A stretch of 64,000 nt of DNA from Trebouxia sp. TZW2008 (GCA_002118135.1 BDIU01000381.1:1-64000); one strand, 5' to 3'; positions 11,058-24,214 are shown, numbered from the stretch's first letter. Numbers and translations are program-made. The notes: a model not told the origin generated them from the letters alone.

Positions 11058-14000
11058 ATGTCTGGCGTCAGGGGTACCAAGCGACGGCTCGTGTTGGAGA
11101 CTGACAGTCCAGGTCCAGCTGACACTTTGACAACAGATGTCACCTTCCGGACTGCACAAGAGAGAACCTTGCCACCTTTGTCACCTTCAGATGATGATGA
11201 CGAAGACTTCACGGAAGTCAGCAGTCCAGCAAGACCAAAGGCAGTGAGCAAGCTCAAGAGGCAAGTGGAGTGGCTGCAGGAAGGTAAAGTGTTCAGGCAG
11301 CAGCTCAGGAGGACGTGTACTACCACAACGAGTCAACTCAAGTCTACTGAATGCAGAAGCTACAAACTTTGCAAAAGCAAATGACCTGTCCAGCACAGTG
11401 CAAAATGCAACAGCTGGCCCTTCAGAGCGAGAGCTCCGTGCACAGCACAGGCAGAACAGATTTCAACAGCCACAACCAGAACAGGCAGATGCAGGCATGG
11501 CAAATGCTGTAGGAGCTGCTGACATCACTGACATAGACGCAGCTGCGTCATTGGTCGACCTCATGGCACATGAAACATTGCAAGGCAAGCGTCTGGCTTA
11601 CAGCACTGGGATGCCAATTTGCATGCGCATGATATTACATCAACGACATGCTTGCTTGGAAGTCCCATGCTCCTGGCTAGATGTATGTGTGAGCAGGGAA
11701 GTGCCTACAAATGTTTTCCCCAAAGTCTAAGCCCATGTTATATCAAATGAAAAGAGAAACCTCTACTTGCTCTACATAGTCCTGTGTTTCAAGTGTCAAA
11801 TCTCATGGCCCACAGCATTAGGCCTGCTCACTAATCCATCTGCATGATGCTGCAATTACATGTGTGAAGGACTGTTGCAATGTGCAGGGCATGAGAGCAG
11901 GGAACCAAGTCAGGACACAAGCAGCTCAACAGATCGAGCATTAGCAGCTGCTTGGAGCAGAGTGTATGGTGATCACAATGCTCCATTGAGTAGTGTCAGG
12001 CTTGCAGCTGATTGGCAAGCACAGGGCGGTCTGGCTCAACTTGCTGCAGCAGCTGCTGAAGCAGTCAGACCTGCAGGCAGCAATCAACCAGATGGACATG
12101 CAATGCAGTCACCGACTCATGAGTTGCCAGATGAAAAACCAATGCCACAGTATCCAATGCCAGATGCAGATGAAGCAATGCATGCTGAGCCTGATGCTCC
12201 AGCTGACACCGCTGATCAGCCTGATGCAAGCGTGGCAGATAGAGCGCAACAAGCTGTTATGGCAAGCCCTGAACAAGCAGTGCAGCCACAACAGATTGAT
12301 GCGGTTCGCAGACCCGCAGCGCGGCAGTCACCAAAGCGAATCCTGGCAAGTCCTCAGCAGCGCCTGCCAACGCCTGCTGGACATGCTCTTGCACAGCAGC
12401 AAGCCAAGCCAAGTGCAGCTACACCTGCGTCAGCTCAGGAAGCTGTAAATGTGTCCAAGGTCGTCAGCCCTGTCAGCCCTCTGGCAGCATTGGTGCCATC
12501 ACCTGGCAGCCAGCGCAAGCCTGCAGCGTCTAGGAATGCTGCACCTGACCTGGAAACAAGGGCAACACAGCTAGCAATGCAGGTACCTCTTGCTCATTAG
12601 AACATCCTTACTTTTCATTCCATCAAGATCAGCTTCACAAGGTCTTCAATCGTCAATGGAGGGATGACATGTCAGCTTGCGACACAGATTAGCGCACAGT
12701 CTGCTGCTTTATGAGCAAAGAAGCTTGTTCTCAGCTGTTTCTGGCAAAAAAAGGCCGCCTTTATGCGTTATGGCTTAAACCTTCTGATGTGGCTGTATAA
12801 GCAATTGTGTTCGGGTGTTGTGTTGCAGCGGTTGGTGGCAAGAGAAGCAGAGCAGCAAAGGGCAGATGCAGCCTTACTGCGCACCTGTGCTCCACAAGAG
12901 TTGATACAAATCCCTCTGTGGGCAGACAGCTTGGCTCCCCAGCAAGCAGGGCAGCTGCAGGGCACTCTCACCATCCCTGCTGGCTGCTATGTGCGCCTTG
13001 CAAGGCGGGTCTTTGCCCGCGCTGTGCAGGTCAGAAGCCTAGCTGTCATTGCTGCATCCCTGTATTTGATGCTGTATCCCTGTTGGTCATGCTGCATTCC
13101 TACTCTTGCTGCTGCTGACAATCTGCCTTGGCGTTAGGCACACTGACAGCACATGGCAGAACGCCAAGACTATGTACCATCTTGGCCCAGCAACAGCGTT
13201 TGTAGCCATTCCACAAAAGTATTTTATGCAATGAACAGCACTGGGTATGGCTGATGCCATCAAGGCGTTCTGAGTTATGCTAGATATCAGCTGAATGTAT
13301 AGGCATGCCGTATCTCATAGATTTACAGTCTATACTGCCTGATGATGCACAACTGCATTTGAGACAAAGCACGCTATTGCTTCTTGTGCCAAGGTAGCTT
13401 CTGCCAGGCAACTGAGCAACACAGCAGTCTCATGCATGCTTGCAGATCCAGCCACATTGCGTGATGCTATCCATGCCTCACGGCGGGCCAGTGCTGCAAG
13501 ACTTCATAGCAGGGCAGGAGGCAAGCATTCAGCAGTACGGCCTGCAGGCCAGCAATGCTGCTCAAGGACTGCAGGTGCAGCTGTGCCTGCAGCAGGGCGC
13601 TGCCCAAGTGCAGGCCCTCATCCAGCAGGAGGCGCACCTCTGCAAGCAGGAGCTGCTGGCTGCCAGGCTTGCACCACCTGCTGCCAATGCTACTGGTGAG
13701 CTTTCCACATCAAACTGTTGTGTGCGCAAGCTTTTCAGGATCGCTAACAAAGATCAAGCTGATGATGTTGACGAAACATGCTTGGGAGATGTTGTGTCAT
13801 GCAGCGACTTCTCGATTGTTCTATGACTGTAATGCACAGCAAAAGTCATCAGTGCTTGCAATCTACCTGAGTTCTTCTTGTAAGAGCATCGACTGCAAGA
13901 TTGTTGTCTTTACAAGAAATGTGCAATTGGGGATCAACAAACGCATTCTGATTGCAGCAATGCCTGTGAGTAAGGATTTTGAGATAAGGACTCGACTCCA

Positions 14001-15134
14001 AAGCAGTTCACTGTCAAAGAGCATTGACTGCATCCTGTAGGCAGACAATAGAGTTCTCATCAGGCCGTGCATGACTGCTTGCAGAGCTGGCAGGGCAGGG
14101 CAGGACCCTGGCAGGGCCAGCAGTGACACGGGTGCTGCAGTCCGCCGGGTGGGGCACCACCAGCCCTGCCAAGCGCACCCCCAAGGCAGCAGCATCCACA
14201 CCTGCGCCTGGGCAGAGACTGGCAGAGTATGAGGCTCTGCTGCCAGCTGAGCATGATGACCTGGCTGGAGCTCCAGTTGTTAGCCCAGGGTGAGCCCATC
14301 TGCTGAGCAGAAGTTTGACCTGCAGATGCCCTCAAGCAGTCATATGGCAGCCCTGCTGTCAGAACTTACCTGAGCAATTTGTTGTTATACCCAACGAGGC
14401 CTGACAAGCACAGTCACGCATCAGCTTTAGCTTGATCATGTTTGACAAAAGGGGGCTGCTGCTTGACGAGTTTCATGTCGGTTCACACAAATGCAGATGT
14501 ATTGGATCCCTGACAATCAACAGCATACTTGTGCTGTGTGCAGCAAATGCAGCTGCCTGTAAAGCCTCTAGTATGTTGCAGGCGCCGGCGCCTAGGGCGG
14601 TGGAGTCAGGCAGAGGTCGAAATGTTGCTTAGAAAGATGGAGGCTGGGCGTAAGTGGGCCCAAATGCGAGATGAGTGGCCTGGGTTGGGCTTTGCCAATA
14701 GGACTGCTGTAGACCTGAAGGACAAGTGGCGCAACCTGGAGGATGTTATCCTGAAAGGCAAAGTAATGCGTACAGTACAACTGTCGGAAGACCAGAAACA
14801 ACGCATACATCGTTGTTACAGAAAGTACAGATTCATGACACCTGCTTCTTCCTCCCCTGACCAGTCACACAGCTCTCTGCAGCAGCAGCAAGATGCCCTA
14901 CAGAAGTCGGCAGATGCAATGCAGCCAGCCAGTCCAGCGTGCCAGCAGCAGTCAAGTGACTCATACAGACCAACAGGTGAGCATGATACAGGTAGTTCTC
15001 CAGCAAAATGGCAAGATGGTGATGATGCCACTGCTCACACTCCCATGACCCGCAGCAGAGCTCGTGCTTACGCAGCGCAGCAAAAGCAGCAGGAGTCACC
15101 TTCTGGTGACAGTGATGAGCGAAGGCTGAAATAA
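11058..15134 (+). CDS. Telobox Myb protein (TRF/TRFL-like telomere-repeat binding candidate)
   Basis: A probable nuclear DNA-binding protein. It starts MSGVRGTKRRLVLETD and runs through a long low-complexity Ala/Gln/Pro-rich middle (main exon about 11887-12582; others near 12830-13027, 13444-13695 and 14087-14289). The last exon, from about 14577 to the stop at 15134, encodes a single Myb/SANT repeat, GRWSQAEVEMLLRKMEAG..., ending in NRTAVDLKDKWRN. This is the telobox signature VDLKDKWRN shared by plant TRFL/TRB and animal TRF proteins. A short basic stretch (QRIHRCYRKYRF) follows and resembles the Myb extension of plant TRFL proteins. No TRF homology dimerisation domain is recognisable. One intron (donor near 11584) appears to use GC-AG. 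Telomere binding is inferred from the motif. Confidence 0.82.
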
Positions 15135-15993
15135 GGTGTACAACCAGCAAGGAATGAGAGTCCAATTTGTCCAGCGCATGAGACCAGGTTCTGTGGTAAA
15201 CAGGTTCTGTGGTTAACAACGTTGTCAGTTGACTGTGGATGCAATATATTCTATGAACTTGCTTGTATTGGCAGTATTTGTACAGATGTGACAAATTTCT
15301 GTTGTTTTATCCATCAGCCACAGTATCCCGCAGACTATACTCCTGACACAGTGTAATCACATGCAGTGAGTGAAAGGAATGTGTTTGGGCTCATGAGACT
15401 GCGCATTCTCAATAGTTTTGCTGAGTACTTTGCATGTAACACTCGTGCAACTGCGTCAGTGATATGATGAGATGATTCACGATGAGTCAACACCTTTTAT
15501 CATATGTTGTGACATGTGCTGTCAATTGAACAATGCGAGGGCACAAAGGCACGCCACGGACAGTTGCAACCCGCAGCAATGTAATTGCATAGCACTGTGC
15601 AGAACGATCCTGCGGTGCTGCAGGTCAAGATGGTGTTTTTTAAGAGTGGCAACTTTGTCTGATTGGAAATGGCATAGTCTATCAAGTCCAACATGCACAC
15701 ATCTGCTGCTCCACAGTCATGCGTGGTCTTTGTGTATGCAGTTGGGCTGCGTGGTGTATGTGTGTTAAGGTCAGACTTATTGTGACACTGCCTCAGCCAT
15801 CATCAAATGCAGTTTACCTGTTCCAGCACTTGCAAAGTCAGGGACAAAAAAGAAAAACAAGAGAAAGTCTAAGCTGTTAGGCATCATAACAGAACCCGCT
15901 GTGATTAGAAGCAGCCTGGGAAAGCCATGCAGATGTCCTCTGAACACTCTGAACCAAATGGATGCAATACATGCCTAACACACTCAGCAACAG
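15135..15993. other. Convergent intergenic region
   Basis: 859 bp between the stop codons of the telobox-Myb gene (+) and the VASt-DysF gene (-). It presumably holds both 3' untranslated regions. No exon, repeat array or structural RNA is recognised. Confidence 0.5.
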
Positions 15994-18900
15994 CTAGTGC
16001 TGAGACTGGGTTGTCAACTCCCCAGCGGGCCTGGGCAGGACAACACCAGACTTTTCATATGCATGATGATGCCCAGCAGGGCTGCCTGGGCCTGTGTGAG
16101 CAAGATCTCTGTCTATGTTATGCATCACATCAGGGCTAACAGAAGGGCCAGTCAAGCCTGCTGCCACTGATGAAGCAGGAAAGGCAGCAGGAGGCGGTCC
16201 CTCATCCATATTCAGGCGATCATGCCGCACTTGTCCAAACACAGTGGATGGCGCTGAAGGTGCACTGCCTTCCACTGACAGTTCCTCAGCAGCAGGGAAG
16301 TCCTCAGCAGTGCTGTTTTGCACAGCGACATTGTGACTGACTTCAGGCCCTTCAGCTATGCCCTGTAGGCCTGCTGCATTCAGCCCTGACAATCTGCTGA
16401 CGGAGGTCATGTTGGCAGGACCGGTGGCTTGAGCAAGATGTGGAGCCACTGGGATGCCTCCTGAGGTCCCTATAGTCTGTGGAGTTGACTCACGCAGAAA
16501 GCGCTGCGATGTGCTGCCTGCCTGAGGTATGCTCGCTGCACTATTAGACGGGCCGCTGCCAGAGTGAAAGGTTGTGGAGGGCCCACCAAGCCTCTGCAGC
16601 CCTGCTGACATGGGACTGTTGCCAACATAGTCTTCGCTGCGCATGCTGTCCCTGGCCAGTGATACAGAATCTGCATCCAACACCAAAATGTCGTTACCTG
16701 GCCAAGCTTTAAGGCAGTCATACACACTTTGCAGCCACTGTCCTGTTGCAGGAGTACTTGAACCCAGAGGAATGCAGGAATGCTTCCTGATAACTTGCAC
16801 AAGGCAAGCGCTCAAAACTGGTTGGCTACCTTTCTCAGCGAAGTCCAGGCAACTATAGGGTCCAGAGTGTCAAGGTAATGCTACCTTTTGCATGAATAGC
16901 TCATCAGCTCTGGTGTGACATGAAGAGGAGATGCTACAAGCAAGGCCTCACCTTCACCAACACTGCTCAGTGCCTTCTGAAGCTCAGAAGCCACAGAGTT
17001 ACCCCATTTGCCGCACTCGCTGCTGAGTCCATGCCTCACGTCGCTCAAATTCATGTAGGGCCTGTCCTCTTGGCCAGCTTGCTGCTGTGCAGCCAGCCCG
17101 CCAAGACTGCGAGAGGAGCTGCCTCGCATGTCTGGTTGACTCAAGTCGCTTCTGCTGACGCCCTCTAGCCCCTGCGGGGACCCCAAACCACCAGCACCGA
17201 CAGCGCTCCTCTGACTAGTGAAGCTGGCATTCGCATCATGAACGCCACTAGGGTGGCTGAACATGGGGCCTGTGCCTATGCTAGAGGTAGCTGAAACCTT
17301 GTTGAGACTGGGCCTGGATGTTGAGGTGAAGCTTGACTGAGAGCGGCCATCTGTGTCGCCTTGGGCAAGCACACCGCTTGGGCGGTTGAAGACTGGGCTG
17401 CTTGAGGTGGAGGCAGGAGCAGTGGAGGTGCCGCTCTCCTTAGGCTTCTCCATCTTCTTTACGCGGCTGCGGATCCAGCGCCTTCTTCTCACGTAGTCCC
17501 TCACCTAAGCGGCAATGCTACTGCTGAGTGCACTGGAATTATTCCAACAATGGCAACTCATCACAAAATGACAAACAAACATGTTTTGATCACAGAATAG
17601 ATGCTGGGTGTGTTTGTGCCAGCTTGCTTTGAGATTCACAAAGAGGTTCGTGTGTTAGCAGGTGGCCACATATATGCATGACATCCTGCAGCAAGACAAA
17701 TTCGATTGAATTGAGTTCATGCAGCATGCCTTTTCCTGTGAAGGCAACATTGCATGTGATATGCTTTCTGCTAAGCTGAGCATCGTCGGCAGATATGAAC
17801 TCCTGATGTTATACAGAACTAGCATGAGCGGACAGGAACTCACGACATGCAACAGCAGTGATTGCGTCCTCATGCAAGCCTAAGCAGACACCATACCTTT
17901 CTGAATTTGCCAGCATTGGGTGCAGGGGGCATGCGCAACCAGCCAAAGTCAGTGGCATAACTCCAGCCATCTACGTCAACAGCATCATCAGCAATGCCTT
18001 GTGTGTCCACAACCCAGCCTTCCTCCATCCATGACCAGCCCTACAAAACACATCACAACTGTTGCAGCGTACACCATGATAGCAAGGCTCTGCTTCCAAC
18101 AATTGCTGATGACAATCTTTCTGCCACTGCACTTGGCATCTGTGTGTACAGCATCAGCATCAGCAATGCTGCAGGCCACCAACAGAAGCTGAAGCAACAG
18201 GTACATGACAAAATGTCTGCTGCAAGAATGAAGAGTTTGTCCTTGCATGCATCTGCTATCAAACATGATTCCCATTGAGACCAAGTGCTGTATGAACTCA
18301 CTACACTTGTTCCAACAATTTGTCTGGTCATGTCTGTAATCAGTGATGTCAACTGTGCTGAGTCCAATTTGGCAAATGTCTTGAAGACTTGCTGTCATCA
18401 CACGCTCAGCGCAGGGCAGCTTCTATTGCTTTGTGAGGCGTCCATGCCTTACCTGGAAATGCCAGCTGACACATGATGATGCCAGGGGAACGTGCGGTCA
18501 CTGGGCAGGCAACTAAATGAATCTTGGCATGATAGTGTAGTTGAAGACTTGCCTTAGGGAGCTTGGGGGCGACAGCGGAGAAGGCCATGGAAGATGACTT
18601 GCCGGGGGTGCCATCACGGTGGCTCCAGTGGCCCACCTTGTCAGTTGGCAAGAAGTGGCCAGGCCAGTTGTGACCCCAACCCTTGAACGGTTGGTACCGC
18701 TCATTCTCAAATACCTCCTCCTCCATGGGGCCTGCAACTGAACACCAGGCCAATGTGTGCATGCTGGACCAGCGATGCAATATGGTGACAATGCAAATAA
18801 CTTAGATATCAGACATAAGCAAGGACGTTTGTGAGTCCTGGCACCTTTCTGACACTAGCAAGGCAGCTGTATGATGCTGAGCTGCCTCAACACAAGCAAG

Positions 18901-21900
18901 GACAGATGTATGTGCTAAAGCAACACTTCTATCAGTCTTGCAATACTGTATGCAGTGTCCTACGCCTGCAGGTTGTGTGACCTGTGTTCAGACAGCTGTC
19001 CAGACGGGCAACAGCCTGCGTATGCCATTGCATTGCCGATATAAGATGTGTAGAATGCCTGGAATCAAGTGCACAGAATTGTCAGATGCTCCAAAAGGCA
19101 GGGTGAAACTGGATGCAAATATAGATTGCTAAAATTGAGCAGTGAGAGTGGGCTCACCAGTCTCTGCTTCTGCCAGCTCTGCTTCACTGTAGGTGGCATG
19201 TCTGTCCGCAGTGATGGTGACAGGCTGGTCAGGGCGGTCTGGCAGGCTGAGGGAGCTGACCTGGCGAGCAGAGGGCACAGTGTTCTGGGGAGCGCTGCGT
19301 GCGCTGGCCTGCATAACAAGCTTCACATGTTGAAACCCATCGCAGCTTGGCAATCATTGGCAGCGGGATTGCGGCCACTCAGAGAAATCGTTGCTGTGAC
19401 ATTGAGGTAATGACCAAGACAGACCTGGTGCAAACTGAATACTAAGCAAGACAAGGGATGTTGAACTATGCAAAAGATCTTGGCAAAACCAGCTTGCTAC
19501 GCATGAGGATTGTGCAATTCTTTTGAAGCCTAAGACGCAAGCATTGCGAAGCTGACACAATGACACAGGAACATCAATACAATGCTCATCCCAGCCAGAC
19601 ATGAGCAAGGCAGCGGACCACATAGCTCTGCTGCAATGATGCATGCAGAAACTGCCACTGTGACACATCAAAAGGCGCCTGACCTGTACTGTGGTCTCAC
19701 TGCGCCCTGCCACACCCTCAGGATTGCTGGCACTGTTGGTCAGGCCCCAGCTGGCCAGGTAGTCATCTGTCTTCTCTAAGATTGGAGTAACAACACTGGT
19801 GACACTGCCACTGGGCTCAGCATCAAGCTCTGCGCCGCTAGCAGAGGCTTCTCCTTGTGACATGCCCTCTGCAGACTTGGAGGGCTGCATGGTGTTGCCT
19901 CTTGAGAAGCCCCAGCTAGCAAGCACATGATCTGTCTTCTCAAGCAGGGGCGTCATGACGCTGGTCACTGTGCCTGACGGGGGTGACTGCTGAACCCTGC
20001 ACAGCAAGTCAACGTTGCTGACTTGCTTGCGTCACAACGCGTTGATGTTGCCAGAGTGAGCATGTGTGCTGAATGAACAGCAATTTGAACACAAACAGTC
20101 AGCCTATGGTTGTCGTGCTATAGTCAGCATGAGCATGCTCAAGTAGGGTGCAAGATGTGGCACTCAGGAGCAACAGGAGCAAGGTAGGCAATTTATTAAT
20201 GCACTCAAAGCCCTGTTTATGCTTGAAGCATATGTGAAAGACACATGCCCAATATGCTCAGTCTACAGGCCATGCCAGGCAAACTGCAGTTGCAAATTGA
20301 CAGGCTAGTCCCCCCCTGTGCTGAGACTGCAGACAACTGTGAAGCTTTGTGACACGAGACTTGGGAAGCTAGGATGTGCACCCTGAGCTTACTTGACAGC
20401 CTTGGGTGAACCATGCACACCAAGTGCTGGGGCGTCTGTGACAGCAGGCCCGGCAGTGGCAGGAGTGGTGCTGCTGGATGTCTGGGGCACAGAAGGGGTG
20501 GGCGCAGGTGCCTTCACAACCTCTGAAGTCAGAGATTTGGAGCTTTGTGGTGCTGATGCTACTGGCTTGACTTTAGCGGCTGCAACTGCAGAGCTGCCGC
20601 TGCTTGCTGACGGCTGAACCTCAGTATCGCCATCAACGCTGTCTACTGATCCGTTGGAGTTGTTGCGTGAGTGTCTGCGTTCACGCCTGCGTTCTTTCCT
20701 TTCTTCTTTCTTTTCTTTCTTCTCCTCATGTCGCTCCTGATGCTGCTTCCAGCCATCTGCCATGATGCGCCGGAATTCCTGTAACAAGAGCTTGTCACCA
20801 TGACTAGCTCTTGTAACATGTACGTGTGTGCCAGTGTATATAGCAAAGGCTCAAGTGTTGAAGCTGTTTTTGCGCAGGCTGCTTGCAGCCCAAGTGAGCT
20901 CATGACCTGCTCTTGTTACGCTAGCTGATGCAGGCTGCTCACATCTTGGGCATCTCTACATTCGCCAGCGCCATCGGTTCTGAGGCAAAACAAGAGACAG
21001 ATGAAGGGAGAGACTTACTAGTGACTTGGGGTCACAGTTGGGGTAGGCAGGCTTGTGGAGGGGAGGGGGGGGGGGGGGNNTGGGGGGGGGGGGGGGGGGG
21101 GGGGTTGCAGGATACCAGTATAGTGTCAAGCAGAAACGCTGCAAGCAACTGTATAACCACGCAAGCAAACTGTGCTGTGATTGCACATGAGCATTGCAAG
21201 CAGATTTACAGCCATCAAAGCAAACTGTACTGTTATTGCATAGCCACTGATTTACATGCAAACAGCAGTGTCATTGGGATACCAGGCTGGAGTCAGTCAA
21301 CAAAAGGTACCCAGAGATGATATGCAGAGCAGCGGACTGACCTTGAAACCATGTTTGATGTTCTCCTTAGTCTTCTGGTTCTGCTCCTTGATCTGCTGGT
21401 TCCAGACATCCCTGTGCCTCACCCTCTGGTTTCTGCTGCCAGAAGGGGAAGAGCCGCCTTCCTCTGTCATGCTGGAGGATGCATCATTGTACGCATCTTC
21501 GTATCCATCATACCTAGGCGTACAAGCAGTCTCAGTGTCAACTGCAAGTCTGGGAACATATCAACTCAAATCAGGATCAGTATAGTACTGTCATGCGGAC
21601 TGTCGTATAGAGCGGAGATCCCTACAGACAATGTCTATAGTAGTCAACTACATGTGATAGTCAAGCTTCCTGTGCCCATGCTCTAAAATAGCGCAAGATT
21701 TGAATGATTGGCAATGGACTGGAAAATAACACAAGGTCCTTGTGGCAGACCTTTCTACATCTATCACTCATTTGTGAAAACAGAGCCAGCACAGCTTGCT
21801 TAGGTCAATCTCCACAAAAGATATGTGTGCACGACATCTGTGTCTGCGCACAGATGTGCTGATGCTGGTTGTCGAAATGCTTGCCTGGTGCCATCAGGAC

Positions 21901-24214
21901 CGTCATCATCAGCTGCTGGACCTGCACTTCCAGAGGCTTTGGGCTGATCTGGCACATCCAGCATGTCTGAGGCAAAGTCCACCAGCTGCTTGAGGGCAGT
22001 ATGTACTGCCACCAACAAGCAGAAGCTGAGCACCACCTCACACAGGCTGTCCGGCACATCCATCCAGCCAAAGAGAGAGTTGAACATCCACCCTGAGATG
22101 CCTGCATCAGCGTTGGACAATCTCCAGTGCTTGCAAGCATACTATCTGATAATCAAAAGGCAATGCAGCTGCAGCAAGGGTACATCACCAAATCGTGTCA
22201 CGCACTGTTGGTAAACGGCTGCAAACGTAGCAATCACAGCTGTTGCTGCAGAAATAAAGCATTCAAAGCTACTTCTGACGGTTCACTCTCATTGTCGCGA
22301 TAATGCAGTAGCCTGGGCACAGGCATACCTGTGCATGAAATCATCCAAGCATGGATGGCATGTAGGGTGCTGCGCAAAATGTAGATGGTGATGACCATCA
22401 AGGCCAGTGCCAGACCAGTAGCTGTCAGACTGACTCCATCGCGTGGCACAGCTGCGCCTGCACAGCCAGTTGACGTGCCTTTTATGATCTACAGCATTCC
22501 CTTGTTACAGTAACCAGATTGTGCACGAAGACATACTGCTTTACATTGATTTGTGCAGAAGTAGCACTGCAGTTGAATGGCAGTGGTTTGTCCCAAATTG
22601 AACTGTACATCATGCTTAATAAAAAGTGCCCTTTCATGGGGTCCTGACCCCCAAGTTTGCTGTATTCCAAACGCTGATATGTACATTGATGCATGTTACA
22701 AAAGCACGCTTACCGCCTGAGACCAGTTGCCTCTTCAAGAAGACTGCCAGTGGCTCAAAACTGCTGACAAACCGTCTGTCCAGAACACCTGTCCACCAGG
22801 GGGGACGTGGACCTCTTGGGCGCGGTGGTGCAGTCTGCTTGCTTGCATCTGCTGGCTCTGCTTGCTTCGCAGGTGCAGAAGGCTGCAGTGCAAAGTTGAT
22901 TGTTGGAGGGATCAAATTGGACATGCTAGGGTATAGGCCAAGGGCGCCCTATGGCGTGTACAGACACAGCATACAAGGCTTTCCAGAGTAGCAATGATTG
23001 CAGGACGATCCATGCACAGCTGAACAGAAATCTTATCGCAGTCCCTTTCCCCATTGCAGGACAGCAAGAACTGTCATGCAAGGTTGCCATGGTGGTCAAG
23101 GCAAAGGGTGGTAAGCATACCTTGCCGGCTGGTTCCTTGCCATGTGGGCGAACTGTAATGAAGTCTCCCAATACCTCTTGAACTGTTTCGAAATTTTTGG
23201 TGATGCCATTGTTGGCGCCTGCAGCCCATGCAGGCTCACCACAATGTTCACAGAGATAGGATACATAACGCCTTGTAGCGTGGAGGCTCACCTCTTTCGA
23301 TAGCCTTCTTGATGAAAGCATTGACACTTGTGACATACACCAAAGTGTATTCTACTTGCAAGCGACTCTTCTTGTCGCCATCAGCTGACAGCCTGTATGA
23401 GCGAACATTACTTCAGCAAGACAGCAATATTGCTGATGACGGGTTGCATAGCAACAAACTAGGGTTGATAGCCTTCCACGCAGCTTTGCACGTCTGATAC
23501 AGCAGACTTACGTGTATTTGAAGCATGGCCTGAACTTCTCTCCATATGTTGCTGTGGTCATGACGCATGTGTTCATGATATACTTCTGCCCTTCTTTGGC
23601 CTCAAGGCACCTTTGAATCTCAAAGGTTTGAAACTGCATGAACACAGAAATATTGACAAAAGCTGCAAATTGACATACATCAGACCAAAATTGTTCAAGG
23701 CAAGAGCTCGCTTTGATACCTTCATGCCCATGCCAAAGCTGTTGCAGGTAGTCTTCCGCAACTTTCCTTCATACTCTGTTGGTTTGATTGTCTGATCAGG
23801 TGTTGCTGAATTTGCTGTTTTGGCAGCAGACTCGACCTCATCTGATGAGCCAAGCCAAGGAGTAGCGACAAAATCTTTATTTCCTCTGACCTCCTGTGAC
23901 TTTGCCTGCAGTCAAGTGTCAAAGCTTTACCAGTGAGGCCAATCTAGCACGGCGAGATATGCTCCTGAATCAAATTGCCAAACATTTGAGGCGACAAACG
24001 TCAAAAACGTGAGAAGAAAAGCCTGCTACGTGCACAGGTCGCGGATCGCAAGCAAGCCATTATCCCTCAAGCGTACCAAGAACTCCGAAGACGAATCCCA
24101 CTGCAGCTTGAATAGCTTGTCAACGTCACACTCGGCAGTGAGATCCATGAGCTTATGACCCGAGGCATCGGATGGATACTTAGGCCAGTGCTCCTCAAAA
24201 CTATCCCCTGCCAT
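15994..24214 (-). CDS. VASt - hydrophobic hairpin - DysF domain membrane protein
   Basis: This is predicted to be an ER membrane lipid-handling protein with an unusual domain set. It starts at the ATG at 24212-24214. Exons down to about 23130 encode a VASt (StAR-like sterol transfer) domain: FKLQWDSSSEFL, then GNKDFVATPW, the KYIMNTCVMTTATYG strand and KSRLQVEYTLVYV, then NAFIKKAIE. No GRAM domain precedes it. Two hydrophobic segments follow (LALALMVITIYIL near 22400; VVLSFCLLVAVHTAL near 22030), then a highly charged EKKEKKEERKERRRERR stretch, two copies of an EKTDxxLASWG motif, and a DysF domain (VFENERYQPFKGW, HFLPTDKVGHWSHRDG, GWSYATDFGW, YVRRRRWIRSRV; about 18738-17460). A Ser-rich tail ends at 15994. 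Splice phases I checked across the joins are consistent. Two introns look GC-AG (donors near 21885 and 18553). Confidence 0.8.
19735..20007 (-). repeat. Internal protein repeat, EKTD-LASWG motif x2
   Basis: Within one exon of the VASt-DysF gene a segment of about 24 residues occurs twice: SGTVTSVMTPLLEKTDHVLA... and SGSVTSVVTPILEKTDDYLA..., both followed by SWG. The copies are separated by about 47 residues of Ser/Glu/Ala-rich sequence. It looks like a short amphipathic or docking motif. I do not recognise it from a named family. Confidence 0.75.
21059..21104. other. Poly-G tract with assembly gap (NN)
   Basis: A G-homopolymer of more than 40 bases is interrupted by two N at 21079-21080 inside an intron of the VASt-DysF gene. 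It marks an unresolved homopolymer, so the true length is unknown. A G-tract of this kind could form quadruplex DNA, but the gap makes any claim unsafe. Confidence 0.9.

Noticed and set aside
11993..12448. A 151-codon Gln/Met-rich plus frame inside the telobox gene
   Set aside because: It is the +1 frame of the longer Ala/Pro/Gln-rich exon, which joins in phase to the flanking exons. Repetitive GCA codons keep all frames open.
13555..14040. A 161-codon plus frame overlapping a telobox-gene exon
   Set aside because: It reads through the donor after the exon into AT-richer intron sequence and has no family resemblance.
21059..21104. Poly-G tract as a possible regulatory quadruplex
   Set aside because: It contains NN and is an unresolved homopolymer inside an intron. 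Length and base calls are unreliable.
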